This document shows, one piece after another, positions 21,775 through 29,346 of a stretch of DNA of 34,954 nt. Source of the stretch: Neobacillus novalis NBRC 102450 (GTDB lineage: Bacteria; Bacillota; Bacilli; Bacillales; Cytobacillaceae); NCBI RefSeq assembly GCF_001591805.1, contig NZ_BCVP01000047.1, positions 1 to 34,954 of the forward strand. The letters run 5' to 3'. Numbering within the stretch: position 1 is the stretch's first letter; every line of letters starts with the position of its first letter. The notes under the pieces were generated by a model. It worked only from the letters and a program-made list of their open reading frames with translations, was not told where the DNA came from and did not search any database. A program made the translations under genes and the position numbers.

Positions 21775-21944
21775 TTTTCCCCACTCCCTTTATTACAAAA
21801 ACCACAATATATGAACTTTTAAAAGTAATCGATGACCAGAAAATTAGTCCCATTACACTCCAAAATGAAGTGACACTTAAATAGTATACAAAAACAAAGC
21901 TAGAAAGGGGAGAGTTTTTCAAGAAAAATAGTTAGAAAATTTTA

Positions 21945-22000
21945 TTTACAGGGAAAATTCCGTGTGTTACTATCAAAATAATTGAACCACCACTTCAATT
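21945..22000 (+). promoter_or_regulatory. Promoter and candidate operator of the lyase-dehydrogenase operon
   Basis: TTTACA (21945-21950) and TACTAT (21968-21973) are separated by 17 bp. The inverted repeat AATTGAA-N7-TTCAATT (21980-22000) covers the expected transcription start. It fits a repressor site for the divergent XRE-cupin protein (inference). Confidence 0.6.
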
Positions 22001-22056
22001 TTGGCTTTTTTATCAAGTAATCTAGTAAAAAAAATACACTTTTGAGGAGAATGAAG

Positions 22057-22920
22057 ATGAATTTTCATGGCATTTTAGTTCCTTTGGTCACCCCTTTTAA
22101 AAGCGATAAAAGCTTGGATGTAGAAACCTTACAACAATTGACGAAGGCCTTTATCGATAAAGGCGTAACCGGCTTGGTGGTGTGTGGCACCACTGGCGAA
22201 TATTACGCCTTAAACGAAGCAGAACGTGAAAGCGTTTTAAAAACCGTGGCAGATGTCGCCAAAGGCCGTGTCACTTTGATTGCCGGGATTAATGATTTAT
22301 CAACCGAAGGGGCGGTTAACCGTGCCAGACAAGCCAAAGCCTTGGGCTATGAAGGCTTAATGTTAGCACCAACTCCTTACAGCCTGCCTGACCAAACTGG
22401 TGTGATTGCCCATTACGAGACGGTGGCCGCGGCAACCGATTTACCGATTATCATGTACAACTTTCCTGCTCGCATTGGCATTGAAATTGAATACGACACC
22501 GTCGTGCATTTGGCAAAAAATCCAACTATTGTTGCGATTAAAGAAAGCAGTGGTGACTTTAGCCGCGCATTACGCTTGCTGCAAACCCCATTTGAGAACT
22601 TTGAAGTGATATGTGGCTGCGATGATCAACCTGTGGACTTTTTCTTCTGGGGTGCGAAAAGCTGGATTGCTGGTGCAGGAAATGTGTTCCCAGAAGAGCA
22701 AGTCGCCTTGTTCGATGCTGCCCAGGCTGGTGACTGGGACAAAGCCAGGCAGATTATGCGCGAAATCTACCCTGCTATTTACTCAATGGAGTCAGGCAAC
22801 TACAACCAAAAAGCCAAACTTGGCTGCTTAAAAGGTGAAATCAACGTCGGTACGGTACGCCTGCCTTTATCTGATTTACCAGAAGAAGAAAAAGCAGCAT
22901 TCCTGGCTTTCTTTAAATAA
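22057..22920 (+). CDS. DHDPS/N-acetylneuraminate-lyase family enzyme
   Basis: A 287-residue class I aldolase-type enzyme of the DapA superfamily. Landmarks are GTTGEYYAL (44-52), Tyr134 in IIMYNFPARIG and the Schiff-base Lys162 in IVAIKESSGD. It is not the biosynthetic DapA by context: it lies with a catabolic aldehyde dehydrogenase and a divergent regulator. Members cleave or dehydrate 2-oxo acids, so the product may be an aldehyde passed to the next enzyme. I choose the ATG at 22057, with GAGGAGA upstream; earlier in-frame starts overlap this ribosome site. Codon use (GGC, GCC, CGC and TTG-rich) differs from the flanking genes and looks gamma-proteobacterial, suggesting transfer. Confidence 0.8.
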   Translation: MNFHGILVPLVTPFKSDKSLDVETLQQLTKAFIDKGVTGLVVCGTTGEYYALNEAERESVLKTVADVAKGRVTLIAGINDLSTEGAVNRARQAKALGYEGLMLAPTPYSLPDQTGVIAHYETVAAATDLPIIMYNFPARIGIEIEYDTVVHLAKNPTIVAIKESSGDFSRALRLLQTPFENFEVICGCDDQPVDFFFWGAKSWIAGAGNVFPEEQVALFDAAQAGDWDKARQIMREIYPAIYSMESGNYNQKAKLGCLKGEINVGTVRLPLSDLPEEEKAAFLAFFK

Positions 22921-22952
22921 GGCTCTTTTCTAAAAGATGGTTGCTTATATTG

Positions 22953-23045
22953 ATTCGCTAATAAAATTGTGGATTCGCTAATAAATTGGCCGAATTCGCT
23001 AATAAAATTGTAGATTCGCTAATAAACATCCAAAATCCGCTGATA
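22953..23045. repeat. Tandem array with 20-21-bp period (ATTCGCTAATAAA core)
   Basis: The core ATTCGCTAATAAA starts at 22953, 22973, 22994 and 23014, with a degenerate copy AATCCGCTGATA near 23034. Between cores lie 7-8 variable bases. It fills most of the gap between the lyase and the dehydrogenase, so the two may be transcribed through it. The design is like that of the array at 486-600, with a different core. Confidence 0.75.
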
Positions 23046-23170
23046 TATCTGTTCCACTTATTAATAAGGTGTAATTTTACACAGTTTGGAGGATTTTTGG
23101 AAGCATAATGAGGATTAATAACAACATTCTTTACGAAAACGCTTTAAATAATCATCTGGAGGAGATACAA

Positions 23171-24655
23171 ATGACCGTAACAAAAGAACAGATCTTTGCC
23201 CTCGCCGAAGCAGGCAAACTATGGGCAGGCAACTTAATTGATGGTTTTACGAGCGCAGCTGGCAAATTAGAAAACCGCACCCCCATCGACAACAGTTTAA
23301 TTGGCTTTATTGCCGATGGTGATGCACGAGATATTGATGCGGCTGTTAAGGTAGCCAGAGACACATTTGAATCAGGAATTTGGAGTCAATTATCCCCTAG
23401 CGCGCGCAAAAAAGTGATGATTCGCTGGGCACAATTGCTAGAAGAACACAGCGAAGAATTGGCTGCCTTGGATTGCGTCGATGCTGGTAAACCCATTACC
23501 GAATGTTTGAATACGGACATGCCAGCGACCATCGATACCTTTTATTGGTATGCTGAAGCCATTGATAAACTCTTTGGCAAAATCGCTCCTACGGGTAACG
23601 ATGCTCTAGGCTTGATTATTACTGAACCGATTGGCGTGGTCGGTGCGGTGTTACCATGGAACTTCCCCGCGCAAATGTTTGCTTGGAAAGTGGCGCCCGC
23701 TTTAGCCGCAGGTAATTCTGTGATTGTGAAACCGGCTGAATTAACTTCACTCAGCGCTTTCCGGATGATTGAACTTGCTTATGAAGCAGGTGTGCCTAAA
23801 GGCGCTTTAAGCTTGGTGTGTGGTTTAGGCGAAAAAGTAGGCGAACCATTGGGTCGCCACATGGATGTGGACATGGTCTCATTCACCGGATCAACTGAAG
23901 TGGGCCGCTATTTCTTGAAGTACTCAGCAGAAAGTAACCTCAAAGAAATTGTCTTAGAGTGCGGTGGCAAAAGCCCACAAGTGGTGTTTGAAGATGCTGA
24001 TTTGGATGCAGCTGTTCCTCATATTCTATCTGCCGCCTTCTGGAACATGAGTGAAAACTGCAGCTGCGGTTCACGGCTAATCGTACACGAATCCATCAAA
24101 GACAACCTATTGGAAAAATTAACGTCCGGCTTAACGAGCTGGAAAGTAGGGAACCCCATGGACGAATCAGTTGCCATTGGGCCTATGGTTGAAGAAGCAC
24201 ACTTTATGAAAGTGAAATCGTTCTTGGACATCACGCCTCAAGAAGGCGGCCGCTTAGTGACTGGCGGCAAAATTCACAGTGATCTGGGCAGTGGCTGGTA
24301 CATCGAACCGACTATTTTTGACAATGTAACTGCCAGCATGACCTTGTTCCAAAACGAAGTCTTTGGTCCGATTTTAGCGGTTAGCACGTTCAAAAGCGAA
24401 GAAGAAGCCATTGCCCTTGCCAATAACACTTCTTATGGTCTGGCAGCTTCTTTTTATAGCCAAAATGTACAGCGTACGATGCGAGTGGCACGTGCCATTA
24501 AAGCTGGTACAATTTCTGTGAATGGCTTTAGCGAGGGCGATATCACCACCCCATTTGGCGGCTATAAGCAATCTGGCTTCGGCGGCCAAGACAATGGCTT
24601 AGAAGCTTTTGAACAATATGTGCATACAAAAGTGATTTGGTACGTTAATTCATAA
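23171..24655 (+). CDS. NAD(P)-dependent aldehyde dehydrogenase (PuuC-like)
   Basis: A 494-residue aldehyde dehydrogenase with all catalytic parts. Asn164 is in PWNFPAQ, Lys187 in VIVKPAE, the cofactor loop FTGSTEVGR is at 238-246, general base Glu263 in LECGGKS and the nucleophile is Cys297 in SENCSCGSR. A second Cys at 299 is unusual and might be redox-sensitive. It is closest in feel to gamma-glutamyl-aminobutyraldehyde and betaine-aldehyde type enzymes. I choose the ATG at 23171 because GGAGGAG precedes it; an upstream in-frame ATG has no such site. Codon use matches that of the lyase gene and not the local genes. It probably oxidises the aldehyde formed in the lyase pathway. Confidence 0.88.
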   Translation: MTVTKEQIFALAEAGKLWAGNLIDGFTSAAGKLENRTPIDNSLIGFIADGDARDIDAAVKVARDTFESGIWSQLSPSARKKVMIRWAQLLEEHSEELAALDCVDAGKPITECLNTDMPATIDTFYWYAEAIDKLFGKIAPTGNDALGLIITEPIGVVGAVLPWNFPAQMFAWKVAPALAAGNSVIVKPAELTSLSAFRMIELAYEAGVPKGALSLVCGLGEKVGEPLGRHMDVDMVSFTGSTEVGRYFLKYSAESNLKEIVLECGGKSPQVVFEDADLDAAVPHILSAAFWNMSENCSCGSRLIVHESIKDNLLEKLTSGLTSWKVGNPMDESVAIGPMVEEAHFMKVKSFLDITPQEGGRLVTGGKIHSDLGSGWYIEPTIFDNVTASMTLFQNEVFGPILAVSTFKSEEEAIALANNTSYGLAASFYSQNVQRTMRVARAIKAGTISVNGFSEGDITTPFGGYKQSGFGGQDNGLEAFEQYVHTKVIWYVNS

Positions 24656-24709
24656 TGTATTCCAACATTCAGTAACTTAAGTGATGTTTGGGGACGTAAA
24701 CCAATCTAA

Positions 24710-24870
24710 ATGACAGGAGCCATTTTAGCAGGCTCATTAGCTCCATTAATTTCATTAAGTCTCCTAAAAAAGTTTAATAGCTCGACCCCAATTTCGATTT
24801 ATTTGGTAGTAGCAAGTATTATTTCTATTATAAGTATAATGTTAGTAAAAGAAACAAAAGGAAGATTCCA
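24710..24870 (+). pseudogene. C-terminal remnant of an MFS (metabolite:H+ symporter) transporter
   Basis: The frame reads TGAILAGSLAPLISLSLLKK (from about 24713), then ISIYLVVASIISIISIMLVK and ETKG. This is the last two membrane helices and the ending of MHS-type MFS transporters (G-x-x-L-G-G-x-L-A-P; ExRG). A stop lies directly upstream and no ribosome site is seen, so the first ten helices are lost. By position it was probably the uptake system of the lyase-dehydrogenase pathway. The interval 24656-24948 has no other gene. Confidence 0.65.
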
Positions 24871-24913
24871 AGCTGGTTCCTCTTTCATGATGGGAAAGGG
24901 GCATAGTGGATTT

Positions 24914-24948
24914 AAAAAATCGGGACGGGGTGCCCGCCCCCTGTCCCG
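24914..24948 (-). terminator. REP-like palindrome used as terminator of the response regulator gene
   Basis: CGGGACGGGG (24921-24930) pairs with CCCCTGTCCCG (24938-24948). On the minus strand it directly follows the stop codon at 24949-24951 and is followed by a run of six T (A run 24914-24919 on plus). Confidence 0.7.
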
Positions 24949-25596
24949 CTATTTCCCCTTAAGAAAAATAATTAATTCAGAACGGCTTTTGAGTTCTAAT
25001 TTATCAAGTATACGAGATACATAGTTTTTTACCGTGCCTTCTGTTAGAAATAAGGTGGTGCTGATGGTCTTATTACTCTTCCCTTGCATGATTTGTTCAA
25101 CGACTTCGATTTCTCTTGGTGTCAGCAGTTTTGTTAAATCTATCTTTTTCACGGAAGAGGAAGAAGGGTATTCCGGAACATTCTGAAGGGCATTGATTAG
25201 CTTGCTTGTCACTTGCGAATGAAGCATAAGCGTGCCCTCATGCGCTGCTTTGATGGATTTAATAATCTCTTTTAAATCAGAGTCCTTCAAAATAAAACCA
25301 TCCGCACCATTCTTCAGTCCATTGAAAATATACTCATCTTCATTAAAGGTAGTTAAAATAATGACCTTTACATTTGGATAATGAGCCTTAACCGCCTTGG
25401 TTGCCTCAATGCCGTTCATAATTGGCATTCTTATGTCCATTAAAATAACATCCGGGAGCTTATCTTTAAGCAGGCTAAGGAGTTCCTCACCGTTTGCCGC
25501 CTCCCCGATGACCCGAATTTCTTCATTTAAACTTAATAACATTTTTAAGCCATCTCTTACAATTCCTTGGTCATCAACAATGATAATATCGATCAT
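24949..25596 (-). CDS. LuxR/NarL-type response regulator
   Basis: A 215-residue response regulator. The receiver domain (1-120) has acidic residues Asp8 and Asp9 (IVDDQG), phospho-acceptor Asp54 (ILMDIRMP), and the conserved Lys in ILKDSD (about 104). The LuxR helix-turn-helix (about 150-212) carries LTPREIEVVEQIMQGKSNK and TEGTVKNYVSRILDKL. The ATG at 25596 gives the standard MIDIIIVDD start with GGAG 8 nt before it; an ATG at 25602 overlaps the kinase stop. It is co-transcribed with the kinase upstream. Target genes are unknown; the divergent CPBP protease is the nearest candidate. Confidence 0.9.
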   Translation of the reverse strand: MIDIIIVDDQGIVRDGLKMLLSLNEEIRVIGEAANGEELLSLLKDKLPDVILMDIRMPIMNGIEATKAVKAHYPNVKVIILTTFNEDEYIFNGLKNGADGFILKDSDLKEIIKSIKAAHEGTLMLHSQVTSKLINALQNVPEYPSSSSVKKIDLTKLLTPREIEVVEQIMQGKSNKTISTTLFLTEGTVKNYVSRILDKLELKSRSELIIFLKGK

Positions 25597-25601
25597 TTTC
25601 A

Positions 25602-26771
25602 TCACTCCACACTTGATACAAATGGAATTTCCGCTTCTACAGCAAAACCATTGTCCTTGGTCGACACAAACTGAATGTTCCCGTTTAATGAATGGATCCG
25701 GTCTTCCATTCCACGCAGGCCGTTAGATTTTTTAATATCGGCACACCCTTCACCATCGTCCTCGACTTTCACAAACAGCTTACTCTCATGTACAAAAATA
25801 TCTATATGAAAACATCTTGCATTTCCATGCTTGATACCATTGGTTATGGCCTCCCTCACCGTTTCATAAATCCCCTTTTGGATATCTTTGCTTGTATACT
25901 CAGCCGTGTCATCGAAAAATAATTCAAATGTCAATCCCCCGGCCATTTGCAGGCTTTCGATTAAATCATCTAGCGAATCACGCAGTTTGATCTTGTTTTT
26001 CCAGGCCTGATCATCTTTTAAGACATCAACCGCCTTGCGAAGGTCTGTAATGGAGGTCTGCGAGATTCCGAGGGCTTTCCCTATCACTTCTTTTGACTTT
26101 TTTGGGTCCGCGTCAATCATATTCTCAGCAAATTCCAAGTGCATTTTCACAGCAATCAAGGCATGACCAATCGAATCATGAAGTTCCTGGGCAATTCTCG
26201 TCCGTTCTTTTACAATCGTGATTTCCTTTAGTTTGGCATGAGCCTCCATCAATTCGGCATTAAGAAGATTTCCCTTTTCTTTCTCCCTGCTGTTGCTTCG
26301 AAACAGATAGATTAGCAGCAGCATGGCGAGATACGGGAACAAGGCCTCCTGAACTCCCGCCTTAAGGACAAACATAGCGCCCAAAAATACGAAAACATGG
26401 AGGATGAGCAATCCGATTTGAATCCAAGGGCGATAGAGGAAAATCTCGACAATTGGAAAAACAAAATAAAAGTTAAGCGGCAGACTATCGAATCGAATCA
26501 AATAAAGACCCGTTCCGACGATACTTGTCATCATCGATAGATAGTAAATCATCCGATTATTTTCGAAAAATTGGAAACGATTTCTCAAGTGATCATTCAG
26601 ATGAAGAAGGAGGATTCCGAAAATGAATGCTGCCTTCAAGATAATGGCTAGTTGAGGGCGCAAAATGATATCAATGGAAGTCGTCACAATCAGGATGATT
26701 CTAAAAATCATCATGAGCATCGGCGGTTTATGTTTAGTCAATGAAACCACATCCAGCGTTTTTAATACCAT
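25602..26771 (-). CDS. NarL/LiaS-type sensor histidine kinase
   Basis: A 389-residue kinase. Its N-terminal 155 residues hold five or six membrane segments and almost no extracellular domain, so it probably senses something within the membrane. The HisKA_3 box follows (RTRIAQELHDSIGHAL; phospho-accepting His198), then a HATPase_c domain (TVREAITNGIKHGNA, about 303-317; VEDDGEGC; NGLRGMEDRI). This is the DesK/LiaS kind of architecture. The ATG at 26771 has no clear ribosome site and lies inside a TATAAT-like string, so expression could be weak or leaderless. The stop codon lies 5 nt before the regulator gene. Confidence 0.88.
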   Translation of the reverse strand: MVLKTLDVVSLTKHKPPMLMMIFRIILIVTTSIDIILRPQLAIILKAAFIFGILLLHLNDHLRNRFQFFENNRMIYYLSMMTSIVGTGLYLIRFDSLPLNFYFVFPIVEIFLYRPWIQIGLLILHVFVFLGAMFVLKAGVQEALFPYLAMLLLIYLFRSNSREKEKGNLLNAELMEAHAKLKEITIVKERTRIAQELHDSIGHALIAVKMHLEFAENMIDADPKKSKEVIGKALGISQTSITDLRKAVDVLKDDQAWKNKIKLRDSLDDLIESLQMAGGLTFELFFDDTAEYTSKDIQKGIYETVREAITNGIKHGNARCFHIDIFVHESKLFVKVEDDGEGCADIKKSNGLRGMEDRIHSLNGNIQFVSTKDNGFAVEAEIPFVSSVE

Positions 26772-26804
26772 TATACTATTCTGCTAAAAAACAGAATAGA
26801 TACC

Positions 26805-26855
26805 AAAGTAATCGACAAATGATAACTAAAGTCATATGCACCTGATTACTTTAGT
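26805..26855. promoter_or_regulatory. Inverted repeats in the kinase/CPBP divergent region
   Basis: AAAGTAATC (26805-26813) and GATTACTTT (26844-26852) form a spaced inverted repeat. ACTAAAG (26825-26831) with CTTTAGT (26849-26855) forms another. One could be the response-regulator binding site between the two divergent units. Confidence 0.35.
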
Positions 26856-26923
26856 TTCTTTTAACGATACCAGCAAAATATTACCATGGAACCATAAGGA
26901 ATTCACAAAGGGAGTGACCAGTA

Positions 26924-27739
26924 ATGGTTCAAAAAAATAACGGATTAGTTTACGCATTAACAGTTCTTATCCTTACATGGGGCGTCACGGCCGCTCTGTT
27001 TATTCAGCCCAGTATTGGCCTAAAAATATTTCCACTCATTATGTTTATTCCAGCCGCCGTCGCCATAATCTTTACTATCTCCGGGCGGAAGGGTGTCAAT
27101 GGCTTTAAAAAGAAAATGAATGCAAAAGCATTGCTGTTCGGGATTCTATATCCGTTTGTCTTCATTTTGCTATGTGCTGGCCTGGCGCAACTATTGGAAA
27201 TTGGTACGTTGAATGCTGACAAATTGCCTGATGGTAAAATGCTTGTCACAATCGTGATCACGATTCTCCTCAATCTCTTCACTGTTCTTGGAGAGGAATA
27301 TGGCTGGAGAGGTTACTTGCTTCCGCAGTTTACGGAGCAATGGGGGAAAACAAAAGCTACCGCCATTCTCGGAATCATTTGGGCATTGTACCATGCTCCC
27401 GTCGTTTTTTTCCTAGCCAAAACAACTGGAATCGGTCATCCCTTGTTACTTTGCTTGATTCAGGCAGGCTGCGTGTTTGCGATTTCCTTTCCTTTTTCCT
27501 ATTGCTATTATTTATCGGGGAACATCATCCCTGTCCTGTTTCTCCATTCTGTCTGGAATGTGATCAATACAAACGTGCTGGGCGACATCTACACAAACAA
27601 GCACGGAATGATGAATGGAAATATCGTTTTATATAACGGGGAAGGATTGTTGGGCCTCGTTTTAGGGGGGCTTTTCATCTACTGGTTCATTCGCCAATTC
27701 AAGAAGGAGGAGCGCCATTTGGTTAGTAGGAGTCTTTGA
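26924..27739 (+). CDS. CPBP-family intramembrane metalloprotease
   Basis: A 271-residue membrane protein with eight hydrophobic segments and the CPBP (Abi/CaaX-protease) motifs. They are EEYGWRGYLLPQF (Glu124, Glu125, Arg129), then His157 in ALYHAPVVFF, and a last histidine in LFLHSVWNVIN (about 209-213). These form the metal-dependent catalytic site within the membrane. In bacteria the family includes bacteriocin self-immunity proteins and proteases of unknown substrate. GGGAGTG precedes the ATG at 26924. It is divergent from the two-component system, which may control it. A hairpin follows the stop. Confidence 0.85.
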   Translation: MVQKNNGLVYALTVLILTWGVTAALFIQPSIGLKIFPLIMFIPAAVAIIFTISGRKGVNGFKKKMNAKALLFGILYPFVFILLCAGLAQLLEIGTLNADKLPDGKMLVTIVITILLNLFTVLGEEYGWRGYLLPQFTEQWGKTKATAILGIIWALYHAPVVFFLAKTTGIGHPLLLCLIQAGCVFAISFPFSYCYYLSGNIIPVLFLHSVWNVINTNVLGDIYTNKHGMMNGNIVLYNGEGLLGLVLGGLFIYWFIRQFKKEERHLVSRSL

Positions 27740-27746
27740 ACAAAGA

Positions 27747-27778
27747 AAGGCATCCCTGGCTAGAAGAAGGAATGCCTT
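27747..27778. terminator. Shared terminator of converging genes
   Basis: AAGGCATCCC (27747-27756) pairs with GGAATGCCTT (27769-27778) at nine of ten positions. T-rich sequence follows on the minus strand, and the hairpin lies between the CPBP gene and the converging permease gene. Confidence 0.6.
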
Positions 27779-27790
27779 AAATTCATTTTA

Positions 27791-29200
27791 TTAGATAATA
27801 CCTGTTAGTAGGTAAACAGCAATGATGAAGAAAGCCGCGATTGTTTTGATAATGGTGATTGCAAAGATATCCCTATAGGATTGCTTATGGGTCAGACCGG
27901 TAATTGCCAACAAAGTGATGACAGCTCCGTTGTGCGGTAGTGTATCCATTCCGCCTGATGCCATCGAAATGACCCGGTGCATAACCTCAAGCGGGATATC
28001 GAATTGATTCGCGAGTTTAATATAAGTATCACTCATCATACCCAATGTAATTGCGATACCAGCAGAAGCTGAACCGGAAATTGCGGATAGAACGTTTGTT
28101 GTTACCGCCCCGTTAATCAGTGGGTGGGAGAACACAGCCGCTATTCCGTCCCTTGCAATTTTAAAGCCAGGCAGGTTTGAAATGACTGCACCAAATCCAT
28201 ATTCTGTTGCAGAGTTCATGATGGCAAGAAGAGCACCGGCAACACCGATTTTTGAGCCTTCTTTAAAGTTCATAACAACTGGTTTACGGTTATAGAGAAT
28301 GGTTGCAATGATACCTACGATCAAAGCGATTTCAACTGACCAGATACCAACAACCTTTGATGTTTCAATGCTAGGAAAAGCAAGGCCAATAGCCTCAAAG
28401 TCAAATCCATTTGGATACCATTGTGGAATAACAGTTGAAAAGACTTTATTCAGGACAGCAACCAGGACAACTGGTACGAATGCAAAAACTCGGCGCCCGA
28501 TGCTTTCATGCTCATTTAAATCAATCTCTTTTTGATTTTCCTCTTTAATGGTTCCGAAAGAATCATAGCCTTCCCCAGCCTTTTGGGCTTTCTTGCGACG
28601 TGATTCCAAATACAACATGCCAATAGTAAAAATGAAGATTGCGCCGATGATCCCTAAGGTTGGTGCTGAGTATAGATTTGTTTTAAAGAATGTAGTAGGG
28701 ATAACGTTTTGCACCTGGGGTGACCCTGGAAGTGCATCCATTGTGAATGTGAATGAACCGAGTGCAATTGTACCAGGAATCAAACGTTTCGGGATATTGG
28801 AATCCCTGAACAAGTGCCTTGCAAATGGATAGACAGCAAAGGCAACTACAACTAAGCTGATGCCGCTGTATGTCAAAATAGCCGCAAGCAATACAATGAC
28901 GAGCATTGCCCGTTTTTCACCAACAACTTTGATTAATGTAGAAGCAATACTCTTTGCAAGTCCTGACATTTCGACGACTTTCCCAAACAATGCACCCAGC
29001 AGGAAAATCGGGAAGTACAATTGAATGTATTCAACCATTTTGCCCATAAATACATTGGAGTACCATGGCAATAACCAGCCTGGTTCTGTTAATAATACTG
29101 CAAACAATGCGCAGATTGGCGCAAAAATGATAACCGAGAAACCGCGGTAGGCAATGAACATCAGCAGACTGAGTGCCAAAAGAATAATGACCAGTTCCAT
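27791..29200 (-). CDS. GntP-family permease
   Basis: A 469-residue transporter of the gluconate permease (GntP) superfamily with about 12-13 helices. Family features are seen in GALFGKVVEMSGLAKSIA (about 68-85), DALPGSPQVQNVIPTTFF (about 153-170) and SGGMDTLPHNGAVITLL (about 423-439), which carry the substrate loops. Members import gluconate, glycerate, citrate, hydroxybutyrate or related hydroxy-acids by proton symport. AAAGGGG precedes the ATG at 29200. It is the last gene of the IclR operon, with a cre-like site 59-72 nt upstream, so it may also be separately repressed by glucose. Its partner enzymes suggest a hydroxy- or oxo-acid substrate. Confidence 0.85.
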   Translation of the reverse strand: MELVIILLALSLLMFIAYRGFSVIIFAPICALFAVLLTEPGWLLPWYSNVFMGKMVEYIQLYFPIFLLGALFGKVVEMSGLAKSIASTLIKVVGEKRAMLVIVLLAAILTYSGISLVVVAFAVYPFARHLFRDSNIPKRLIPGTIALGSFTFTMDALPGSPQVQNVIPTTFFKTNLYSAPTLGIIGAIFIFTIGMLYLESRRKKAQKAGEGYDSFGTIKEENQKEIDLNEHESIGRRVFAFVPVVLVAVLNKVFSTVIPQWYPNGFDFEAIGLAFPSIETSKVVGIWSVEIALIVGIIATILYNRKPVVMNFKEGSKIGVAGALLAIMNSATEYGFGAVISNLPGFKIARDGIAAVFSHPLINGAVTTNVLSAISGSASAGIAITLGMMSDTYIKLANQFDIPLEVMHRVISMASGGMDTLPHNGAVITLLAITGLTHKQSYRDIFAITIIKTIAAFFIIAVYLLTGII

Positions 29201-29258
29201 AAAATCCCCTTTAAAGTATGACTTGTTGTCTATAAATCTATAAACCTATTAAGTAATC

Positions 29259-29272
29259 AGGAAACGCTTTCA
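29259..29272 (-). promoter_or_regulatory. cre-like site before the GntP permease gene
   Basis: On the minus strand TGAAAGCGTTTCCT matches 13 of 14 positions of the CcpA consensus TGNAANCGNTNNCA. It lies between the aldolase and permease genes. Confidence 0.55.
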
Positions 29273-29302
29273 TAATAGGCAAATATCTCCCCAGGTTGGG
29301 AT

Positions 29303-29331
29303 AGGAAAAGGAAACGAATGCGTTTCCTTCC
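29303..29331 (-). terminator. Hairpin after the aldolase gene
   Basis: AAGGAAACG (29308-29316) and CGTTTCCTT (29321-29329) form a 9-bp stem with a 4-nt loop. A TTTTCC tail follows on the minus strand. It probably attenuates transcription into the permease gene. Confidence 0.5.
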
Positions 29332-29346
29332 CTACTCCTATCTGGC

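Noticed and set aside
22057..24655. Hydroxyproline catabolism (deaminase plus ketoglutarate-semialdehyde dehydrogenase)
   Set aside because: The family pair would fit, but the dehydrogenase looks PuuC-like and no epimerase or oxidase gene is present. The substrate was left open.
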